A stretch of DNA of 64,000 bases from Larix kaempferi (taxonomy: Eukaryota > Streptophyta > Pinopsida > Pinales > Pinaceae), in assembly GCA_027924585.1 (NCBI GenBank), contig BSBM01000436.1, positions 9,067,001 to 9,131,000 on the forward strand, written 5' to 3'. Position numbers and translations under genes: made by a program. The notes under the pieces are model-generated. The model saw nothing but the letters and a program-made list of their open reading frames with translations. It was not told the DNA's origin and did not search any database. Positions 57,577 to 64,000 of the stretch are shown here, piece by piece. The stretch's first letter is position 1; the number at the start of each line of letters is the position of its first letter.

Positions 57577-57900
57577 CTAATAACCTACCCTAGCCCAGTC
57601 TACCCTAACTTACCTACCCCTGACCTACCCTTTACTAGCTTGACCTAGTCAACCCTATGGTAGCCTAGCCTATACTACCTAACCCGACCTACTTTAGCAT
57701 AGCCTAACCTACTTTAACCTACCCTACCCTACCATAGCATACGATAGACTACCCAACCTTATACTACCTTAGCATAGCCTATACTACCCTAACCTAGCCT
57801 ACTTTATCCTATACTAACCTACTTTAGCCTAGGCTAACCTAGCCTACTTTATCCTATACTAACCTACTTTAGCCTACGCTAACCTAACCTCCTAAGTCAA
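57577..57900. repeat. CCTA-rich degenerate minisatellite
   Basis: Variants of CCTAACCTA, TAGCCTA and TACCCTA repeat without a strict period. A 52-bp unit with CTACTTTATCCTATACTAAC occurs twice (57798 and 57850). It includes CCCTAAC and ACCCTA words reminiscent of plant telomere (CCCTAAA) but no run of perfect telomere units. It begins directly where the CCT tract ends. Confidence 0.8.
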
Positions 57901-58010
57901 AATCTTATGTCTAAATCCTTAAGCCTAATTGTAAGATTGGTTCCATCTTATTTCTAAACTTAATACTTGCCCAAACCCCAAACCAAGCTAAATCTTAAAC
58001 CCAAACCTCT

Positions 58011-58031
58011 TATATATATATATATATATAT
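58011..58031. repeat. (TA)n microsatellite
   Basis: About ten TA units just 3' of the bHLH gene. Confidence 0.95.
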
Positions 58032-58040
58032 TTTGAAAAT

Positions 58041-58982
58041 CTAGTTTTTTATGAAATAACGAATGGGACATACATTTTGTATTTTGAAATAAAAAATAGA
58101 AAAAATTAATATAAAATAGAAAGCTAATAAGTAAATAACTTTAAAATTAAAATCGTGAAGCTTCACGATTCTTTGAGTATTCTCCGCAGTAATTAGTTGA
58201 GTATTCTCCGCAGTAATTAGTTGAGTATTCTCAGGTCTGTTTGAGCTGGAGAGTGCCTGGATTTCATCTTGAATCTCCTGGACCTTCTTTTGCAGATCCA
58301 ACACATAGCTGATAGCGTCCCTTACTATAGCTTGATTGTCCATCTGTTCACGCGCACAATATTTATTTCCATAACATAGTTAAACCCTAATACAAAATAC
58401 ATTAGAATGTTAAATCTTCACAGCTAGGTCTGCTCTGCAACAACCTTGCAAACATTCGGTTTTGATCTTGGGATTAATTAATAGTAAATGCCATACCTTA
58501 GTGATCTTGGGAACTACAGATCGCAATGTAAGAAGTGTCTCCTTCAATTTCTTCCTTCGCTTTCTTTCGTTATGCAAATTTTGGGATGTTTGACGCTGCT
58601 GCCGCTGCACTACACGGTCTTCAGAATTATTACATGTTTTGGTCGCAGGATTCGAACCTATTATCTCTGGATCGTTGTCGTCCCACTCGAATTGCCCCGA
58701 ATTATCGTCCATATCCATCCAGAGATTGTTATTTTGATGATCCATTGCGATGACTTCGCTACAAACCGAGATCCAGGGATTTTGATCTGTTTGGCTCTCT
58801 ACTGTTTTCGGTTGGGAATAACAAGTTGTCTGTCCTGACAAGTTTTCATAAAGCCCCGCGGATCCAATAATGGTTAAATCTTGATGATGGATTTGGTTGC
58901 CATTGATGTACTGGTTTATTTCGGATTGATTGGTATTACACATTTCTGTGTCAAAATCAAAACCAAAACCAGCGAAATCCAT
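58041..58982 (-). CDS. bHLH transcription factor, two exons
   Basis: Exon 1 (58982-58497, 162 codons) starts MDFAGFGFDFDTEM and holds an acidic, Asn/Gln-rich N-terminus with WMDMDDNSGQFEWDDNDPE, then the basic region and helix 1: SQNLHNERKRRKKLKETLLT and LRSVVPKITK. Exon 2 (58343-58041) opens MDNQAIVRDAISYVLDLQKK (helix 2). Borders are AAG-GTATGG and GTGAACAG-ATGG, a 153-bp phase-0 intron placed where plant bHLH genes are commonly split. The ER-x-RR signature predicts E-box binding. Sequence is closest, by eye, to the DYT1/AMS/ICE/bHLH35 group. After helix 2 the frame runs through a 24-bp duplication (ENTQLIT repeated) and a hydrophobic AT-rich tail, with no ACT-like C-terminal domain. The 3' end may therefore be misread, truncated, or need another intron (GTATGT near 58065). 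A nuclear dimeric regulator, if expressed. Confidence 0.8.
58151..58222. repeat. 20-bp perfect palindrome and 24-bp tandem duplication in bHLH exon 2
   Basis: AATCGTGAAGCTTCACGATT (58151-58170) is its own reverse complement. Beside it, TGAGTATTCTCCGCAGTAAT begins two 24-bp copies at 58175 and 58199, with a partial third at 58223. Both lie in the part of exon 2 after helix 2, and add Glu-Asn-Thr-Gln repeats to the frame. Confidence 0.9.
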
Positions 58983-59520
58983 TATACACTATTTCTTCCA
59001 CTTGCATATCTACTTCATGGTCCAATGTTGGCTTAATAACATGTGGTGTTCAAGTTCGTTGTCTGCGTTTTGTTTTTCTTATTATATTTTTTAGTCTTTT
59101 TGAGTCATTCTATGTTTACTTCATTTATTAAAATTATAATTATAGTACAGGGTGGATAGGTTACAAGTTGATTGGTTATAAATAGTAAAATGAATTAAAA
59201 AAGAAAAGCAATAATAGAAACAAACATTATCATTACTTTAATTTTATAAAATATTGAAAAGGAACAGATCTTGCAAATCTTTTCAATATTAAATTATTAA
59301 AATATAATTTTATTTATTATATTTATAATGAAATTAGCATTAAAATTTAAAAATAATATTATTTTAATATATTATTTTCTTTATATTGGATGTATTAGTC
59401 ATTCAATGTTTATTTAATAGTGTGATGGTAACATTTTTAATTTTAAAGTGTCGTGGTTTTCAATTTGTTTTGTATTACCATTTTTAATTTTAAAGTTATT
59501 TTATGTCCTGCGAGTAACAG
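58983..59520. other. AT-rich upstream region of bHLH gene
   Basis: Presumed promoter. Very AT-rich from 59080 on. An E-box (CATGTG) lies at about 59040, roughly 60 bp upstream of the start codon. No clear TATA box could be fixed. Confidence 0.4.
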
Positions 59521-60564
59521 AAACAAAGAATCGTGAAGCTAAAGAAGAGGTCTCCCTCCACTTGGTCGTAGAGAGAAACCCTAGCCGCGTGAAGGTGGAG
59601 TCCATGGAGCATGAGGAGTGAAAGCTGAAGGCATGGAGGAAAGAGAACCCTGCATAGAAGAATAAATCATCCTGCGTGGAAGACGTGTCACTCCTGCAAA
59701 GGAAGTGGATGGCCATGGGAGAGAAGACTGAACCGACAAAGAGTCCCACATGGAAAAAGGAAAATTCCGTTGAGTAAATCCGTGTGGAAAAAGAATAGGG
59801 AAGGAGTCTGCGTGGATATATAAAGAGAAGAGAGCCGCCATTCTGACATTGTACAAATATTCATGAATCGATGAACCATGATCTGAGAGGCATGAGAGTA
59901 GAGTCAAGCCTCGTGCAGAAGCAAATATATCCAATCGTGGAGTTGCAATCCAGAAGTAAGATTGAAGAAGCCAGTCTGTGGTGGAAACCCTAGCCGAATG
60001 AATGAAGATAAGATTAAGGGCCATAGCTCGGGGTGTGAGCCCACGCATGAAGGAAATATAGGTTGTGACTGGAAGGAAGAGAGAGGACAACGAGCACCTC
60101 AGATCTGAGAACGTGGATTTGTGAGATTATTGAAGCTTGTTGCAGAGGAGAGATGCATGCATGAGGACAGGTCATGGATGGTTCTGTCTAGATGAGGCCG
60201 CATGCGCTTGCAAAGGATTCCAAGGAAGGGAAACTCAAGAGAGAGTAAACGAGGGAGGTAGATTCACGTTTCCGATCCGCAGTGAATCGAGGTATAACTT
60301 TAGCAGAACATATTCTACACTTGAGGTAGAGTTAATTTTTTTCTTTGTCATGGCGGATCGATGGATCCGTTTATACCCTCAGGTTGGAGGAAGGTGTTTT
60401 GGTGCTCTGTTGATAACTAGATTACAGGTCATAGTCCTTCTACAGCTAATAAGGAAAATCCCAAAATTATTAAAATTGGCAACACCAGCATTAATAAGGA
60501 AAATCCCAAAATTATGAAAATTGGCGATGCCGAACTTAATGCACAGATCGAACTCCATAAAATC
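59521..60564 (+). other. Purine-rich transcript-leader-like region with TATA box
   Basis: GC- and purine-rich compared with its flanks. TATATAAA at 59817-59824 is followed by a plausible start region. AAACCCTAGCCG occurs twice (59576, 59987) and CTGCGTGGA twice. An ATG at 60351 opens MADRWIRLYPQVGGRCFGAL, ending after about 56 codons. A 45-bp direct repeat with TAAGGAAAATCCCAAAATTA lies at 60450 and 60495. It could be a relic first exon or a retroelement leader; no domain recognised. Confidence 0.35.
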
Positions 60565-61058
60565 TTACAAGTCCATGGGTAACATTTTATACGCGGCTAT
60601 TCTTGGTGGGAGAATGTAGAAACTAGTGTTTACGGCGATCACGATCAACAAAGTCATACAGAGCTCTTTATATGACAGTCGCAGAGATTCAAAAACTTTT
60701 AACATACAAAACTTACAATATTTACAGAGAATCACGCAGAATTCAAAAAAAGAAAATCGCTGAGATTGAAAACCTTTAACATACAGAACATAACAAGCCA
60801 TTAAACGTCCATACCTGTGCCGTTCAAGTTAAGGGTCTGAAGGGGCTGAAATTCGTTGAAGAAGAAGGGTTTGGAAGGACTGAATCATATTGAACGGCGG
60901 TTGGTTTGCAAGAACATAACAGAGCCGAGCCTGAAATATTTTCCATCAAATTTAGAAAACGCAAGGAAGGCTTTCATTACTATGTCTGACAGAATTTGAA
61001 AAAGGAAGTAGGGCTTCTGAAAGCAGAGAGAGTAAAATGTAAGATGTTCTGGTGTTTT
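60565..61058 (-). other. Downstream region of HSP20-like gene
   Basis: Likely 3' UTR and intergenic sequence. No domain-bearing frame; one short frame here has no match I recognise. Confidence 0.4.
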
Positions 61059-61744
61059 TCAATCATCTTCTTGCCGCTCCGTTCCTTCCCTTAATTCAGA
61101 TTCGCTGGGAGAGAATGTCTCAGCAGAAATTGTCCCCGAGTATTCCTCATGTTTAGCTTCTGCCCTTTCCTCATCCGGCAATTCTAGTGATTCTTCCGTA
61201 GCTGTTCTGTGTTTTGCTTCGACTTTAGGCAGCCAGACATACAACCTTTCATTCTCAAACTTGGCAGTGATGCGCTCCAAATTTAAATTCTGAGATGGGA
61301 AGCCAAAAATCTTTCTGAATCTTTGCCCGTCTAGTCTCTCCATTTTGTACATTCTCCCTTCCACCAGCACGAATTCCTCCACACGACGTTCTCCGTTAAT
61401 AATGAGATTTCCCCACTTATCAATATGCACTTGCACATCTTCATGTGTGAAACCTGCACAAATAAACCATGGATTCTCATTCAATTATCTGCAAAACTTT
61501 ACAAATACTAATAGAGGCTGCACCGCCTGGCAGATCTCTAAAAACTAAAGACATATATATTCATGGAAATTATACCTGGCAGATTAACGACGACGATATG
61601 AGATTCTGGGGTCTCCTTCCAGTACACTTCAGGCTCGAATTCTGGCTCCACGGATATCGGATTAAGAGAAGTTCTGGGTATGTTTCCAAACCCGCCAAGA
61701 CGATTTCCTGCATGACTGATACCTAATGCTAGATTCACATCCAT
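61059..61744 (-). CDS. HSP20/alpha-crystallin-domain protein, two exons
   Basis: Exon 1 (61744-61576) begins MDVNLALGISHAGNRLGGFG and ends HIVVVNLP; exon 2 (61453-61059) continues GFTHEDVQVHIDKWGNLIIN. Borders are CCAG-GTATAAT and TTTGTGCAG-GTTTC, a 122-bp phase-1 intron, giving 187 residues. The alpha-crystallin fold is shown by ETPESHIVVVNLPGF, by GERR before a variable loop, and by RFRKIFGFPSQNLNLERITA and FENERLYVWLPKVEA. The C-terminus is acidic (ESLELPDEERAEAKHEEYSG, SPSESELREG), with no I-x-I oligomer motif and no membrane anchor. Intron position and charged tail recall the RTM2-like group of plant HSP20 relatives more than canonical cytosolic sHSPs, which usually lack introns. It probably acts as a chaperone-like cytosolic protein; role unproven. 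No stop or shift in the model. A TATATAT stretch lies at about 61790. Confidence 0.85.
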
Positions 61745-63419
61745 TTAACTTAATCTCCTTCCCTAATTGAGGCTTACTGTGTAGAAGAAAATATATATGC
61801 AACAAATATACAAATATTCGGATATCAGGCCGAGATGAGCGCCTTCTTTTAGTCAGTAGAAAACTAATGTGCTCCTCCTAAAAAACAAATGAAGATTGAT
61901 GGCTCTGTGATTATTCTGCGCATATGTATTCACAGTTAAAAAAATTGAAGGACCCGAGCGGTTTCGATTGCGTGTGGATGCGTCTGTTACTGTTACTGAT
62001 ACTGTCGGCAAGACTACGCGACGGATAGTAAAATTGTGTGATCCTTCACAGAGCAGTTCGGCTGTGTATCCCTCGAATTTGTTTGCTCCAGCCGATAATT
62101 TTTTTCCTCCAATTCGGTCCATCCTCCTCCTCTATTGTAAGCAAACAAGACTCATACATCGAAACTCAAACTACACGGAGACAGCCTGCCTTCAACAGAT
62201 ACATAATTCCCTGCTTTTTTCTCCTCTCTGAATATGATACTCAAATTTATGTTGATACAGATTCTCAACGGTCCACTTTATTCGAGCTTTTTTAAGGCAC
62301 CGTCCCTTAAAGGCTCCCAATGCTTTTCAGTTTGATTTCAAATTTAATCATAATTTCTTATTTTATTTTGTGCTTTTTTTTATAAATTAGTAAGGATCCT
62401 ATGGGACAGCATTATTATCACATTTGATATACCTTATTATAGAGTTTTCTCTTTTATATTTGATTTACCTTATTATAAAGTTTTCTCTTTTATAGATAGT
62501 ATGGAGTTTCAAAATTGTGAAATTGTGAAATTTTAATTTCCTTAAAATGGACTATGTAATTATTATTATATCTATATATTGTTTTAAATTTTTTAGGATA
62601 GAGATGGTGCTAGTTACATTATTTATTTCAATCATTTTTCTATTTAATTTTTATTTGTTTACACTGTAAATTTCTTTTAAGAAATAATTTTTATATTTAT
62701 AAATACATATTTACAATTATAACCTATGTGGATAGACTAATGTTATCTGTAATTTTTTTTTAAGAAATACATTTTTATATTTACAAATACATATTTACAA
62801 TTATAACCTATGTCGATAACTAATGTTATCTAATGATTATTTGATGAATCAAGAAACTTTATTTTTTTATTGAAAAACACCAATAGTGAGGTAGAGCAAA
62901 AAAATCTAGTTATGGGTTCCACTTATTAAAAAGGTTGTTTAAGCCTTAGGTGACTTTGGTATTGATCTAGATCACATCCATTGAATCTAGAACTAAAATT
63001 GTGAAATCCATATAGAATCATGGTATATTCGTCTCACCACTATATTTTTTTCCTTTGTCTTTGAAATTGGTTGGCTAAACTTTTAGCATTAAAGGGAGAT
63101 TGCTTTCATGATGGTTTAATTCATGCCTCAATATTGATGCACTATGAAGATAGTGGATACCAAAGGTCATGATGTAGATTCATTCATTTTCTTTAACTTG
63201 AAAATGAAATTCCCTAAAGCGATAATATGGGAGATCCACCCAATTTTATTCTTAATTTGACTTGATAATCCCCTCGGAACCACCTCACCCTCTATTTTTT
63301 TTCCAAGTTGGAGGTAATGGTTAATGATAATAAATATCTCATAAAAATCATAAAGCTATTGTAGTGAATGGAAAGCACAAATGGCCCACACCTTAGAACT
63401 TAAGAAACCTAACTAGTGG
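61745..63419. other. Upstream of HSP20-like gene; AT-rich, no gene seen
   Basis: The first 550 bp are of mixed composition and presumed promoter/5' region; the rest is strongly AT-rich. Two short direct repeats occur near 62440-62500 (TTGATWTACCTTATTATARA). No coding assigned. Confidence 0.4.
62667..62835. repeat. About 87-bp tandem duplication
   Basis: Two copies of a unit with TTTTAAGAAATA, AAATACATATTTACAATTAT and AACTAATGTTATCT, at about 62667-62752 and 62755-62835, differing by a few substitutions and indels. Confidence 0.8.
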
Positions 63420-64000
63420 TTCCAATATGTGTTTGTGTGATGCTTTCAATGATACTATTTTTGAAAGGACCTCTATAATTCCTCTTTTAGAACTACATGA
63501 TATGAAGCAAGGCTATTCCTTCTTCATGTTTGTTCCGGCTATTGAATTTGGGGACACAATACTTGCGATAAATCTAGTGACACATTTAACTTATCATTAT
63601 TTATAGTGATGTTCTTAAAAGTTAATTTTCTAGAGAAATGTAGTGGAGATGGGAACATGGCGTTGGGGGAGCGTAAGTATTGTTTGTTCAATGTTTACAA
63701 TTATTTTCATCCTAAAATGATGGTTCCCTATATTTGGATTTGGGTTCATCTTCCAAAATCTTCCCCTTTATATATATTTCAAATATGGAGTGTTATTGGT
63801 AAGACCGTGTCTAGTGGAACCCCATCCAAGAAAGAGAACAATGCAATTTTCTAGGATGTGTAGAGATTTACCGTAAATGAGGCTTACCAAAGTATATTAA
63901 ACTCAAATTCAAAGGATTTCCACCATCTATATATAAGAAAGTTAGATTTCAAAATTGTTGTATTCATCTTCATAAATTCTCTGGCGAACGCTGGCTAAAC
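63420..64000 (+). pseudogene. DUF4283/LINE ORF1-like fragment running off the right edge
   Basis: After a stop near 63604 the frame reads GERKYCLFNVYNYFHPKMMV, PYIWIWVHLPKSSPLYIFQI and WSVIGKTVSSGTPSKKEN, matching the DUF4283-zinc-knuckle pattern (WVRLP-LPL-W-...-IG-). A stop at 63853 is followed by CREIYRK and LPKYIKLKFKGF, resembling the ARICVEIDL...LP-IKL continuation. The CCHC knuckle would lie past the window edge. Broken by at least two stops. Confidence 0.5.

Noticed and set aside
47736-57600. Many long Pro/Ser/Leu-rich (plus) and Gly/Arg/Glu-rich (minus) frames of 60-370 codons.
   Set aside because: They overlap in several frames on both strands and follow from CCT/GGA composition, which lacks stop codons. 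No domain, start context or splice structure supports them.
57577-57900. True interstitial telomere.
   Set aside because: No consecutive CCCTAAA units; only degenerate CCTA/CCCTA words.
59581-60090. A 169-codon minus-strand frame in the leader-like region.
   Set aside because: It is antisense to a purine-rich, TATA-containing plus-strand region, has no domain, and overlaps other open frames.
1-64000. CRISPR arrays, operons, bacterial-type promoters or ribosome-binding sites.
   Set aside because: Plant retroelements, introns and composition show a nuclear eukaryotic context; the tandem arrays seen have no spacer-repeat structure.
1-64000. tRNA or rRNA genes.
   Set aside because: No cloverleaf-compatible sequence with A and B boxes, and no conserved rRNA segment, was seen; a covariance-model scan was not possible here.

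Overview
The window looks like plant nuclear DNA from a large, repeat-rich genome. The evidence is plant-type LTR retrotransposons primed by initiator-Met tRNA, a plant-mobile-domain gene, a plant L1-type LINE, and two host genes with short introns and canonical GT/AG borders. The low gene density and heavy decay of the repeats would suit a gymnosperm, but nothing fixes the species. Only two genes look potentially functional, both on the minus strand near the right edge: a bHLH transcription factor (58041-58982, two exons) and an HSP20/alpha-crystallin-domain protein (61059-61744, two exons). A methylesterase-like fragment at 52.1-52.5 kb is a relic.

Region by region: 1-1601 is the protease, RNase H and linker part of a Ty3/gypsy element that leaves the window on the left. 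A hAT-like terminal sequence begins at 1602, and an inverted counterpart ends at 18721. Between them are mostly unrecognisable sequence, a decayed copia element with PBS and integrase scraps (9.5-11.7 kb), and a 2-kb tandem array of about 60-bp units (15.9-17.9 kb). A broken LINE follows (18.9-19.8 kb). A Ty1/copia element on the minus strand (22088-28745) has 3' LTR, PPT, a repeat-rich 3' UTR, RT-RNase H, decayed gag, PBS and a truncated 5' LTR. Next come a broken plant-mobile-domain gene on the plus strand (29322-30577), a solo LTR of the same copia family (30778-31466), and a decayed dual-RNase-H Ty3/gypsy element on the minus strand (31542-38941). The PMD gene lies antisense just past the 3' end of that element and may be its accessory ORF.

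From 41.1 to 43.1 kb is a tandem TRIM-like array (LTR-internal-LTR-internal-LTR) with a small hAT-like MITE inserted in the first LTR. A gypsy gag relic lies at 43.8-45.0 kb and DUF4283-type relics at 46.8-47.1 and 63.4-64.0 kb. From 47.7 to 57.9 kb are two very long CCT-rich polypyrimidine tracts (about 1.0 and 3.8 kb). Each abuts a copy of a 1.2-kb dispersed repeat, and the second runs into a CCTA-rich minisatellite before the bHLH gene.

The genes do not form a pathway. The window is best read as nested, old transposon layers with two host genes at the edge. No clearly new biological system is demonstrated. The leads most worth checking are the antisense PMD ORF beside the dual-RNase-H retrotransposon, the polypyrimidine tracts, and the possible 17-kb hAT-like unit.
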